Below, one piece after another: positions 48,270 through 59,177 of a stretch of 64,000 nucleotides of DNA. Source of the stretch: Diplodia intermedia (Eukaryota; Ascomycota; Dothideomycetes; Botryosphaeriales; Botryosphaeriaceae); contig JAKEKT010000059.1 in assembly GCA_021495925.1 (NCBI GenBank), positions 1 through 64,000 on the forward strand, given 5' to 3'. The translations under genes and the position numbers were made by a program. Numbering within the stretch: the stretch's first letter is position 1; each line of letters starts with the position of its first letter. The notes below the pieces were generated by a model that worked only from the letters and a program-made list of their open reading frames with translations, did not search any database and had not been told where the DNA came from.

Positions 48270-49072
48270 GTGCTCATCCAAGGCGGGTAATGGTCAATCT
48301 GCGATTTGCTTGATTTGCTTTTGTATTATTAGATAAGAAGAACGACACAAAGAACAAAAAAACGTTAAAAAAAAATCTGGCCGTCGGTGATTGTGAATCA
48401 CCATTGAAATTCAGAACTAATTGACACATGCAAACGTAAATGTAAGTCTTCAATGCGGACAAACGCGTCTACATGTTGAAATCTACTCTCCGCGTAGATA
48501 GAAAGTTTCTTCGGCGCCGCCCAGAAGGCTCAAATATTTTGTAACCTTCTGTGACACAGACAGGCGGCACAGCGAGTGACAAAAGATTTGAGCCACCCCA
48601 CCATGTCCATATCTGGACGGTTGAATCCTGGCTATTGGATTCAACCAGGGAGTATAGCGACGTCGGTGGGGCTCAGAGGGCTCAGAGGGCTCAAATCTTC
48701 CGTCACCTGCTGTGGCCAGCCGCATCGGCCACCTACCTCGCCGTGCGAGAGCGTTGAGGTGCTAGCGCAAGGCGGGTGCGGAGGAGCAGGGCCTTGATGG
48801 AGAGTACCCTGCTGATGCGGCTTCTGTCGCACGCTGGCCGGCTTCAAAGGAGTCGCATGAGCCAGGATGTTCCTTCCAGCGTTCCCGAGACAGCGTGCAA
48901 AACGACGGCCAGCACGGCGGGAGCCCGTATCGTGCCGGCTATTTTGGAGCATTGGAGGGGCGCGGCCCCTGTTCTCTTTGGTCCGGACGGCGCGGGCAGG
49001 CGCTGGCTTCGGGCAGGGCCGAGAACACATGGTGTAGGGCGCAGTGGCCACCCAAATAGCCTAGTAGCCGCC
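48270..49072. other. Intergenic with a foldback repeat, promoter of the kinase gene
   Basis: About 0.8 kb. Its main content is the inverted repeat listed at 48568-48714. The frame of the kinase gene is open upstream to about 48776 with possible ATGs, so the exact start of that gene is not fixed. Confidence 0.55.
48568..48714. repeat. Nested inverted repeat (foldback element)
   Basis: Outer arms 48568-48594 and 48688-48714 are reverse complements at 23 of 27 positions. Inside, GGTTGAATCC at 48619-48628 pairs perfectly with 48637-48646 around an 8-nt loop. The right side also has three tandem copies of a 9-bp unit (GGCTCAGAG, last one ending AAAT) at about 48670-48696, and another GGCTCAAAT copy lies at about 48527. 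It is likely a MITE-like remnant or a strong cruciform-forming site. Confidence 0.6.
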
Positions 49073-51348
49073 ATGTTCACGCTCGACGTTCCGCAACGAC
49101 GACTCCAACCGCCCGCCTCTCACCTCTCTTCCGCTATGGGCGAGCCTGCGAGCTTGCCTGCACCGCCTCAAGGCTCCCAGCCTTCTCTGTCCCCTCCCGC
49201 TCCCGCGTCCGCGACTGGTCAGCGCCGCGCTTCGGCCGCTCAACACCCGACATCAGCCGCTCAGCCTACGAGGACGACTCAATCCCAATCACCAGCCCGC
49301 GACGCCGCTGCGCGCAACGCGCCAGCCTTCGTAACCTTCCAGCACGCCGTCTCGTCCGCTGCGCTGCCGCAGATCGACACTGCGCCTGTCTATCCGCCCG
49401 CCCACCTGCCTGTCCACCCCGGCAGCAGGCCGCACAGCCGCTCGCCGTCCGCCGCCGGCCTGCAACTCCAGACCGACTTCTCCAAGCTGACCCCCGGCTC
49501 CCGGGAGCTGTCGCAGACTCCCTCCATCGTGAACACTCCTGCCGAGGCCTCGCAGACCCCGGGAACGGCCCCCATGGATATCCAACAGAACGTCAAGGGC
49601 CTCCGCTCCACCCTCTCGGCCGCCAGTCTCACGTCCTCGCTTTCTCCCAGCTCCGCCATCTCCTCGCCTGCCCTGGGCGCCCTTACTGACATCACGCCCC
49701 TCCCGTCTCCGTTGATCGTGAGCGATTCGCCCGGCCCGTGGCGCCGAGCCGCCGCAGGACAAGCACACCGACCCGAGTCGCGTGGGTCCGCCGGTGTGTC
49801 TCGGGACGACTCGCTGGCCATGTTGTCGAGCGGCACTCTGTCGCCCTCGCGCACACCGTCGAGGAAGAACAAGGGATACTCGGGCCTGATGACGGCAGCC
49901 GTGGAGGCGCACAGCGCCAACGTGCATGCGATAGAGAAGAACAAAGCGAACCACAGCCGCAATCGGAGCCTGAGCGAATTCGTCCCGGAGCAGCTCGTGA
50001 ATACCCGTCCACGGAACGTCACCATCTCCAACGCTGCTAATGCTCGCGTGCAGCCAACCGCTCTAGAGCAGGCCGCTTCGCAGTCGCAGCTGCGGCGCGA
50101 GGAGTACCTTGCCGCGCAGCGGGGCCTTGCTCCTGCTCCTGGCGCTGAGCCTACCCGGACGCTTCCGACGCCGCCGCCAAGCAACCGTGGTTCTATTGAA
50201 AGTGAAGAGGAGGAATTGAAGGAGGAAGATGCCGGACTGGAGTATCTTGCGGTGCGGCACGATTCTGGGAAGAAGAAGTTTTACCGGCCGATCCGCCAGC
50301 TCGGCCAAGGTGCTTTCAGCAAGGTCCTGCTGGCCACAAGAGAAAAGACGGCCTCAAAAGATATCACGGACGAATCCAAACTCAACCCGAGAAAACTCGT
50401 GGCCATCAAAATCGTCGAGCATGGCCCGGCTGGCGGTGCGGACGAGGCACGCGTGGAGATGACATTGAAGCGCGAAGTGGAGGTGCTCAGATCAATCTGT
50501 CATCCCTCGCTCATCCACCTCAAGGCCTTCGATTTCGACGAACAGCAGGCGCTCATCGTTCTCAACTACTGCCCGGGAGGCGATCTGTACGAGCTCGCAG
50601 ACAGAGGACGCGATGCTCTGACTCCACCTGTCGTGCAGCGGCTCTTCGCAGAATTGGTTGGCGCGGTGCGGTACCTGCACAGTGAACTTATAGTCCACCG
50701 TGACATCAAACTTGAGAGTAAGCTTCCACTTGTTGTGATGCGCCAACTCCTGTTGGCCGGTGCGTTGACCATCAAACAGACGTTCTTCTCAATGTCCCTG
50801 TGACCACCCTTCGTGAACTCTTGATTCCTTCGCGCCACCGCACGGCTCTCGTAACTCTCACGGACCTTGGCCTCTGCCGTCGCATTGACCCCAACAACCC
50901 GAAGCTCCAGACTCGTTGCGGAAGTGAAGATTATGCTGCTCCTGAGATCCTCCTGGGTCAGGAGTACGAGGGTCGTCTGACCGACGCCTGGGCCCTTGGT
51001 GTTGTGCTCTATTCGCTCATGGAAGGTCGTTTGCCGTTTGATCCCCCGCCCGGAAAAGCCCGCGGACGCAGCAGGGCGGTGCACAGGATCGCGCGTTGTG
51101 ATTGGATGTGGTGCCAGTTCGGTGATGAAGACGGCGTCTGGGACCCTGCGAAGCCCGGCGCTAGCGACTGGGGTGGCGCACGGGACGTCGTCGAGGGCTT
51201 GCTGCAGAAAGTCAGCCGCGGTCGTAAGTCACTCGACGAGATCGAGAAGATGGACTGGGTCGTTGGCGGGATTGCTATCGAAGGCGAGCTCCGACGGGCG
51301 GACGAGGATTCGGACACGGATGTTGTGATGGGCAACCAGCCAGCATAG
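49073..51348 (+). CDS. Serine/threonine protein kinase with long disordered N-terminus
   Basis: Two exons (49073-50717, 50780-51348) give 737 aa from the ATG at 49073; an ATG at 49136 is an alternative. Residues 1-400 are Ser/Pro/Ala-rich and disordered. The kinase domain spans about 404-730: glycine loop LGQGAFSKV near 410, VAIK near 446, an alpha-C glutamate in LKREVEVL, catalytic HRDIK near 541 with the Asn of the loop created by the splice (GA|GAAC context), DLG in place of DFG near 578, activation segment RCGSEDYAAPEILLG, and DAWALGVVLYSLMEGRLPFD. The GSEDYAAPE form is common to a group of fungal kinases related to the yeast Npr1/Prr/Hal branch, but I cannot assign an orthologue. All catalytic residues are present, so it is probably active. 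Confidence 0.9.
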
Positions 51349-52830
51349 CGGCTATTGAGGATCCCATTATCAAGTCCCTACCACGCTTGCGGCCCCGGTC
51401 AATGACGTGCCAGAGGTGTGGTCACGATGAGATGGTTGGATCTGTCTTTTTCATTACTCTCTTCCTCTTCTCACATGCGTTCGTTTCTGCCCTGCCCTTT
51501 CCGGCCTTCCACTTTCCCAGTGTTCCGTCATCTGGGACGTGTTCACGACACGGCATAACTTGATTGCACTCCACCTTCACTCACACTTCCCTCAAATTCA
51601 GTTGCCTGACGGCCGATTCACTTTTCTTTTTTTCTTTTTTCCCTTTTAATCTGACCTTCTACTTCTACCGCTTTGTTTTGTTCCGCATGTCGATGATACC
51701 ACGGTTATTGGTGTTGCGCGCAACTCTTCTCTTTCTTCTCTCCTATTCTTTCCTATGGAAAGAAGCCACCACTTCTCAACTTCAATCCTCGCAGTCCCTC
51801 CTCGCCGATAGGATCTCCTTTTTTTTTTCTTTCCTCATTCTCTAGAGCCGTGGTATGACATGGCTTTTTTGATTAGTTCTTTGCGTGTTGCTCCTGTTCC
51901 GCTCAAGAAATTACGTGTTCCTGTCTGTTTTCTTCAGAGGGGTTTCAAAGAGTATTAGAAAGGATCAGGATTGGAAGGACAAGAGGTCGCCTCTTTTGGT
52001 CTAGCAAATCAACAAAACGAAACACACAGAGAGAAAAAAACAATAAAAGAGCGTTCTTGAAAAAAAAAAATTGGAGGCCTGGCTTCTCGTTCTGCAACTG
52101 CTTTTTGGTGTCTATGTAGAGAAAATTTAATATTGGTACGGAAAGATGCACATCAGAGATGACATGCGTAATCCAGTAGACCGATTTCCCCCCGCTCAAA
52201 CGTATGGGACGTTCCGTCGAAGGATCTAGCCGCGATGGCGGGTAGTGACTCCATAGATTGCGGCGCTTGATGACTTGCCTCCCAGATTCCGGTAGGAGGG
52301 GTGTGGCCAATGGAATCCTTGAATACATGGCACGCAGATACATTTCATGTTACCATGGCGTAGAGGGAAACGAAGAAGGGACTGATTGGTCCCGCGCCGA
52401 TTCTGGTATGCAGCACATGTGTGTGGCGTTTGGGAGCCACGTGGAAGGTGGGGGGAGGGGAGCCAGACCGTCTGACGTGCATGATCCTCCTGCATGCAAT
52501 GCGGGAGCTCGCTTGCTGCCGCTACAATCTAATTCAAAACGGTTGAGCCCCATGACCGGATGCACATGTACCGTGTTGAAGCTCGTATATCTACGTCTGG
52601 GCATTTGCTTCGACTACCCGCGGGCCCAAGTCCATATCTGCATCTGATGTTCTGCTTCGACTACCCACGAGGTTGGGGAGGTCTTCAGGTCGAAAGAACG
52701 GGAAGGTCTCGTTAGATTCGGTTGGTATTTTTTTCTTTTGTCCCCTTCCCTCAGAGTCATATCACATGAGTTAACGCTTATATATACAAAAAAAAAAAAA
52801 GAACAAATGAAATCCTCCCCCTCCCTTCCC
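51349..52830. other. Convergent intergenic region
   Basis: About 1.5 kb between convergent stop codons. It has T- and A-rich runs and two near-identical segments (TGCTTCGACTACCC, near 52604 and 52652). Open frames on either strand show no domain. It likely holds both 3' UTRs. Confidence 0.55.
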
Positions 52831-54596
52831 TCAATCCCGATCCCGGCCATACGCCCTCCCGCAGCCCGCACTACTCCCCCCCAAACTCCCCGCACTCATC
52901 CTATCCCCCGCCCCCCAACTCAAGCTCCTTCCACATCCTTCCCCCTCCACCTCCTCCTCCTCCTCCTCGCCCTCCCTCTCCACCCTGACCACCGTCTTCT
53001 TCGCGATGATCATCCGCTTGCTATCGTTGCTCTCCAGGCTCAACGAATCCAGCTCCGCCATCGCGCCGACGCCGCCGATGCCGCCGACGACGGCGCTGCC
53101 GCGCCCGGCGGCGGCCTCGTGCTCGCAGAAATCCGGCCGCAGGTCCAGCGACATCTTGCCGGGCTGGTCCGGCGAGGCCGCGCGGAAGAAGAAGGCGCTG
53201 CCGCGGTGGCCCAGGCTCGGTTTTTGCCTGTGGTGGTGATGTTGGTGATATTGCTTGTACTGCCCCATGGCCCCCGATGCCGCCATCGACGATGATGGCG
53301 AACCGATGGCGAAGGCGGCTGCTGCTGCTGCTGAGCCCGCCGCCTTGCCGGAACGGCCGGCGCCGTGGTGGTGGTAGGTGTTGCTGCTGATGGGACCCAT
53401 CTGGATGGCGGTGCCGAAGGAGATGTCGTCGTTGAAGGAGCGGCGGACGTTGCCGGCGCGGCTGCCGCCGGGGCCGCTGCGTTGGTTGTAGGAGGGGTAT
53501 TGTTGGTCGCGGTAGTAGCGGCGGCGGTAGCTGCTGCCGGCGCCGCCCTCGTTTTCGAAGGGGCGCAGGAAGGGCCCGAGGCAGCTGATGGTCGTCGAGA
53601 TGATGGCGAAATCCAGCTGGAACTGGCCCGAGATGACGGAGTAGGCGCTCAGGAAGGTGGGGTCCGCGGCGGGGTCGGTGAAGGCGCGGATGTATTTCAT
53701 GCGGAGGATGGAGGCGATGATGACGCTGTTGACGGGAGAGAATGGTTCGTTAGGATGGTATGAGGGGAGGAGGGGGGAGGGGATGGGGCTTACGGGAGGC
53801 GGATGCTGAAGGCGAGGATGACGACGATTTTGAGACGGACGGCCATGTGCAGGCCTGCGACGAGGTAGATGGCGTTGAAAAAGATGAGAAGCTCTGTGAG
53901 GCAGTCGAACACACCAATGACGACCCATCGCCAAGTGATGTCCCCGCAAATTCCCAAGCCCAGTGTGAAGAACTGAACGGGGTTACAGGAGATGGAGACC
54001 ATAACGAAAGAGGTGACGATCCAGGCGGCACATAGCGCCATTGTCGCGTAGGCAAGCGCGGCATGCCTTTTACCCGCGGTAAGACGCAGATACAAGAGAC
54101 AGACGACGACCTTTGAAAGAAAGAGGGTGAAGATGTAGAGAAGCTGCTGAGCGAAGTTTGCCTGACCATGCGAGTCAGCATATAATGCTTGATCTTCCCC
54201 CGAAGCAGCATCGCGCCCGTTACTCGGCACTGGTGAGTCGCTGCAAAGCTTACCTTCCCGAGCTGACTCAGTCTGGTTGGGTCGAGATGTTTCAGGCCCA
54301 AGCCCTCGTGGACTTGGAGGTACACAGTGGCGGCCTGGAAAAAGGAGAAGAGCTGGATTGCATGAGCGACAGTGTGGAAGGGAAGTAGCGGAGGGGCTGA
54401 CCGTGGCCACTGCCAGCAAGGAGTCGTCGCGCTTCCATTCCCGGACATTTGTGCGGATGTAGATTCTGACGGCCAGGCAGAGCATCACAAAACTGACAGT
54501 GACGGTCGTGATGACCATGACGAGCCCCCTCTTGTCATTTTCGTTGATATGATAGGCGGGGGGGATGAGGACATTGGTCGCGGGTGCCTCAGCCAT
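52831..54596 (-). CDS. Rhodopsin-domain integral membrane protein (Pth11/SAT4-like)
   Basis: Four exons (54596-54402, 54352-54254, 54161-53794, 53725-52831) join in frame to 518 aa. The N-terminal half has about seven membrane segments with the fungal rhodopsin-domain features: MVITTVTVSFVMLCLAVRIYIR, REWKRDDSLLAVAT, QLLYIFTLFLSKVVVCLLYLRL, CNPVQFF and DCLTELLIFFNAIYLV, ending in SYRRRYYRD after the last helix. The C-terminal 230 residues are disordered with an MGQYKQY-HQHHHHRQK His/Gln cluster and an acidic Glu run near the end. Related proteins include Pth11-type receptors used in surface sensing, but this subgroup is mostly uncharacterised and lacks a CFEM domain. Confidence 0.88.
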
Positions 54597-55687
54597 GGGC
54601 GTGGGACGCAGGGTGGAGAAGAGAAGGTCGGGACGGGAATGCTAGGCAGCAGATCTGGAAACACCACGATCTTATGAGCGACATGCGATCGGCGGCAGGG
54701 CGCGGATCGTCAGGGCAGTTCCAACGGGTGTGAATTGGCGAGATGGGCAGCAAATACGGGCACATGGGTATGCCGCAGCACGAGCGTTACAGACATGGTG
54801 AGAGGTAGTCTGACGGAAGCGAGAGGCGTCTTTCAATTTGCAGGCCGGGACATGTGCAATCAAGCCTCGTGGGGTTTGCGCTGCATGACACATGGTGGAC
54901 GCGGACGTGGACATGGGCCCGGCTGCGGTAAGGTGTAAGGCGTGACGCCGCGAGTCCGGCAGCGAGGATTCGCCCTGGAGGGCTGAGGCCGCGGCTAGTG
55001 CCGGCGTGTGGTGGACTTGAATCAGCACGACTCAGGCATTTGCGGGTACAGTGCTTGGCATGGACTGAGGAGCGAGCTGCAAGGCATCCAATGCAGATAA
55101 GCGGGACCAGAGCAGCGTGGTGGTGTGCAGCGGGCCAAGGCCACGCCGTCGGGTCGCTTGCACGGCACAGGGTGATTCGACGCGGGCAACGGCGAGCATG
55201 GAGGGTCGGCTGGAGGCAGGCAGCGGGCTAGCGCGGTGCGAGGACGATGGCGCAGCGCGACCAAACGGCGGACTGCCGGCAGATTGAAGAGGACCCGGAG
55301 AAAAACACGAGCTGGCGGGTCGTCGACGTTGATTCAGCGATCAGCCGACAGGCGAAGCTCCCTTGCCGAAGGCCACGGCGCGCCCGACGGCTGTGGCGTG
55401 GCCGTCCCAGATCTCGGCCCCTCACGAATCGCATGGCTCCACCCCGCCGCCGTTTAAACCTCCCCGGATGCGCGCGCGGCTCGGCTTGTCTGCCCTGAAC
55501 GGCCATGTGCCCATCGTGGCGCCGCCCTCTAAATTGCCGCCTCCCCGGCCGATGCCTTCTGACCAGATGCCGCAGCCCAGACCGACGCGAGCGGCCAGGG
55601 TCTGCGCGCCCTTGTATACGCCCTGCCTGCTCCGCCAGCTGCTCCCAGTCTCTCTGTTCCCACGCACTCCTTCCACCTCCGTCCAGC
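54597..55687. other. Divergent intergenic region
   Basis: About 1.1 kb between divergent starts, thus two promoters. Open frames such as 55228-55689 (minus) are GC-driven and unsupported. Confidence 0.55.
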
Positions 55688-57575
55688 ATGACACGCCCCT
55701 CGACCGAGCTGGACGTGCTACCTGCCGCAAAGGGTTACCATGACATGTCCTCGCGCGAGCTGTCCGCCGCCACTGCTTCGCCCTCGTACTCCTCGGACGA
55801 TGAGGCCCACGGCCAGAAGGGCGACACCCGCCATGACCGCGCCGACATGAGGCGGATGGGCAAAGTCCAGGAGCTCAAGAGAAACTACCGTCCGCTGTCC
55901 GCCATTGCCTTTACCGTCATCTTGCAGGGCACCTGGGAAGTCCTGATGACGGCGACCACCCAGGGCCTGGTCGACGGCGGTCTGTCCGGCTTGATCTGGT
56001 CCTACGTGTGGACCTTTTTCGGCTTCAGCTTTGTCATGGCCTCGCTGGCCGAGATGTCTTCGATGTATGTGTTCCAGCGCCTGGGCCACACCCACACCTT
56101 GCCAGACATCTGACTTGCGCTGCAGTTGCCCCACAAGCGGTGGTCAGTACCATTGGGTATCCGAGTTTGCCCCTGCCGAGTATCAGCGCGGCTTGAGCTT
56201 TTTCACCGGTATGTCTGGACATGTCTGCCGCGCCGCGCCATGAACTGACCGAATACAGGATGGATGTCGACCATGTCATGGCAGGCTGGAACCGCCTCGG
56301 GCCCTTTTCTGGTCGGCACTCTTATTCAGGGCTGCGCGATAGTGGCGTATCCTGACTATGCCGTGGAAAACTGGCACGGAACTCTGATGGTCATCGCCGT
56401 CGCCATCATCGTTTGGTTCTTCAACGTATACGGCGCCCATGCCATGCCGATGCTTCAGAACCTGATGCTCATCGTCCACGTCCTTGGATTCCTGACCATC
56501 ATCATTGTGCTCTGGCTCTTGTCGCCACGCAATACCGCAGAGCGAGTCTTCGTGACGGGCTGGTCCAACGATGGAGGGTGGAACAGCATGGGGCTGAGCT
56601 TGATGGTAGGCCAGATCTCAGCCATATATGCCTGCATCTGTAAGCGTTTCCCCTCCTCCCAACTACTCAACCCTGCTAACCAAAGCAGGCTCTGATGCTG
56701 CTGCCCACATGAGCGAGGAGATCTCCGATGCTGGAAGAGTCGTTCCCAAGGCCATGATCTGGAGTTACTTGGTGAACGGCGGCATCGGCTTCGTCTTTCT
56801 CGTCACCTACCTCTTCATGATTACCGACGTGGAGGCATCTTTGGAGGACTGGTACCCACATATATGGGTTGGTGGCCTTGCTCATTTGAATTTCGATCTT
56901 GATACTGACACATTTCAAGGTGTTCCGCCAAGCTGTGGACGACGCTGGAGTCATAGGCTTAAACGTCATCCCCACCGTGCTCATCTTCGCCGGCACTGTC
57001 TCCTACAACCTTTCGACCTCGCGTCAGACCTGGTCTTTGGCCCGTGACAAGGGCCTCCCGTTCTCCGACTGGATCGCCAAGGTCGATCCCAAGCTCGAAA
57101 TCCCGACCAACAGTGTCACTGTCACCACTCTGATCACCATAGCCCTTTCGCTCATCAACATTGGCTCCGACGTCGCCTTCAACGCCATCATCTCGCTCAA
57201 TGTAGTCTCGCTCATGATCACCTACATGACCAGCATTGGCTGCATCCTATGGCGCCGAATCTACCACCCGGAGACGCTGCCGAACTGCCGCTGGAGCTTG
57301 GGGAAGTGGGGCGTGCCCGTCAACATCGCTGGCTTCTTGTACAGGCAAGTCCCGATCAATCCACTTCTGTTGATCTTCTGCTAACTTTGAAAAGTACGCA
57401 CGCATTCTTCTGGTGCTTCTGGCCCAACGCGACGCCGACAGATGCCGTCAACTTCAACTGGGCTTCTGTCATGTTCGTCGCAGTCGCCATCTTCTCAACC
57501 GCATACTACTATATCAAGGGCAAGCACTCTTACAAGGGCCCCGTTGTGTTGACTGAGGGTTGGAAAGGCGAGTAA
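55688..57575 (+). CDS. APC-superfamily amino acid/GABA/choline-type permease
   Basis: Six exons (55688-56064, 56126-56208, 56259-56639, 56689-56867, 56920-57344, 57395-57575) give 541 aa. It has 12 predicted membrane segments and the marks of the fungal Uga4/Hnm1/Bat1 group: FTVILQGTWEVLMTATTQGL, EMSSICPTSGGQYHWVSEFAP formed across intron 1, SDAAAHMSEEISDAGRVVPKAM across intron 3, and NLSTSRQTWSLARDKGLPFS. Intron 5 is GC-AG (ACAG|GCAAGT), the only choice that joins FLY to STHAFFWCFWP in frame. Such permeases import GABA, choline or other amino compounds by proton symport at the plasma membrane or vacuole. The exact substrate is not predictable. Confidence 0.9.
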
Positions 57576-57997
57576 TTTGCATATTATGGTAAAAGGGATG
57601 CCTTGAGGGATCAATGTGCCTGAGACATAGGCCGCCTGCGGCTGGACCGTGAGACATCCAAATACACGGGCAACTGTATACAGAATAGAAGCTTTTTAAT
57701 TTTTTCTTGGCATGTCTCTTCTTAACCGTTTTGATTTTATCTCTGGGCTGTAAACCCGCACAAGTACATCCGGGCATAGGGTTCTAGAGCCTACGTACAC
57801 GGGAACATTGGAAGTTCTGGTGGACATGTCGGCGGATTGGGGAAATAAGAACGCAGAAGGGCGTTAGGGTTAGATCTAACAAGAACTGGAACGCTTATGG
57901 ATACCGGAACCACATGTCCAGACGTAGAAGGGTATGTAAGATTCGACTACCTCCGTCAATAGCTCCATGGGCTCACTTGTTCTGCAGCTCCCGACAA
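57576..57997. other. Convergent intergenic spacer
   Basis: The 422 bp between the convergent stop codons of the permease and the flavin-reductase-like gene; AT-richer than its surroundings and consistent with two 3' UTRs. No gene is seen. Confidence 0.55.
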
Positions 57998-58794
57998 TCA
58001 CGCCTTTCCTTGGCCCTCCCCAGGCTCCGTCTTCTCCCTCTTTCCAATCTCTTTGTTCTTCCGCGAGCTGCCCTCCAGCCCAGCCAGGATATCCTCGCCC
58101 ACCTGGCCTGAGCTCGGGATGACCATATCGAACGTGTCCCTGATGACAGCATATTGGTAATATCCACATCGGGCGATGGGCAGAGTCTTGCGCACGTCCA
58201 AAATGCCATCCGTCAGCACGTCGTCGGCAATATGCACCGCGACAACCTTCCCGATGACGACATCGACGGTGCCCATGGGCGGGTTCCCCGGCAACCTCAG
58301 GGTGGTGTGGTATTCGCACTCGAACTTGACGGGGCTCCTCTTGACCATGGGCACGCGGGGCTCGGTCAGCACGGTAGAGTAGTCCTTCTCGAGGCCGGCA
58401 TGGGCGAACTCGTCGACGTCGGGCGGCACCTGCTCGGCCGAGGCGTTGACGGCGTCGCGCAGGTCCCAGGTGGCCAGGTTCCAGGAGAAGCGGCCGGTGG
58501 CCTCGACGTTGGCGACCGTGTCCTTGCGGCAGCCCGACGGCGTCTGGTTCGCGCTGAACATGACATACGGCGGGTCGAAGGTCAGGTTGTTGAACTGCGA
58601 GTAGGGCGCCAGGTTGTGGGCGCCCGCGGGCGAGACGCTGCCGATCCAGCCGATTGGCCGTGGAACTACACAGGCCTGTTTGGTCAGGAGGGGAGGATGC
58701 GGAGGATGCGGAGGGATTGGCCGGAGGATTGGCAGCTAACCTTGAACGGGTCGTGGGGCAGGCCATGGTCGGTCTTGCCGGGCTCGTAGAACAT
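57998..58794 (-). CDS. Flavin reductase-like protein (FMN-binding split barrel, DIM6/NTAB type)
   Basis: Two exons (58794-58741, 58675-57998) give 243 aa. The start MFYEPGKTDHGLPHDPF is normal for the family, and the first intron (65 nt, GTTAGC...CAG) sits between PF-K and ACVVPRPIGW. The flavin split-barrel motifs are VVPRPIGWIGSVSPAGAHNLAPYSQFN-like (residues 20-45), DPPYVMFSANQ, and KDTVANVEATGRFSWNLAT. Later come VKFECEYHTTLRLPGNPP and GKVVAVHIADDVL. Members bind FMN and reduce it or act as partners of FMN-dependent oxygenases; many fungal ones are annotated without a defined reaction. It lies divergent from the SDR gene on the right. Confidence 0.88.
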
Positions 58795-59177
58795 ATTGGA
58801 GGCTGGCTAGCACTTGCGATAGGAGATACTACAGTGACTGGCTCGCTGACGGGGCGAGGACAGGCTGCGGACGCCATGTCTGGAGCAGGCGGCTCGGTGG
58901 ATTTTCAGCACACGGCAGAGGGGAGTGGAGTCCTGGTTTATCAGCATCCAATTGCCGAAGACGCACCCCGGTCGAGCAGTGAAAGCCGGCATGGCAGAGC
59001 GGGGGTTGTGCCGCCAGAGATTCGGCCCGCGTCCCGATCGGCGCGACCTGGACCCTTCGACCCTTCCCAGTGCGTACGTCACTGCCAAAAGTAAAACAAT
59101 AAGCACCATGCCGTCACCCCTCGCGCTCTCGCTCTCCCCGTCACCTCCCATTGCCCTGGGAACCTACCCATCCAAAC
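58795..59177. promoter_or_regulatory. Divergent promoter region, flavin reductase / SDR
   Basis: The 383 bp between two divergent ATGs. No defined factor site is claimed. The right end near 59110-59170 is CT-rich and leader-like. Confidence 0.5.
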
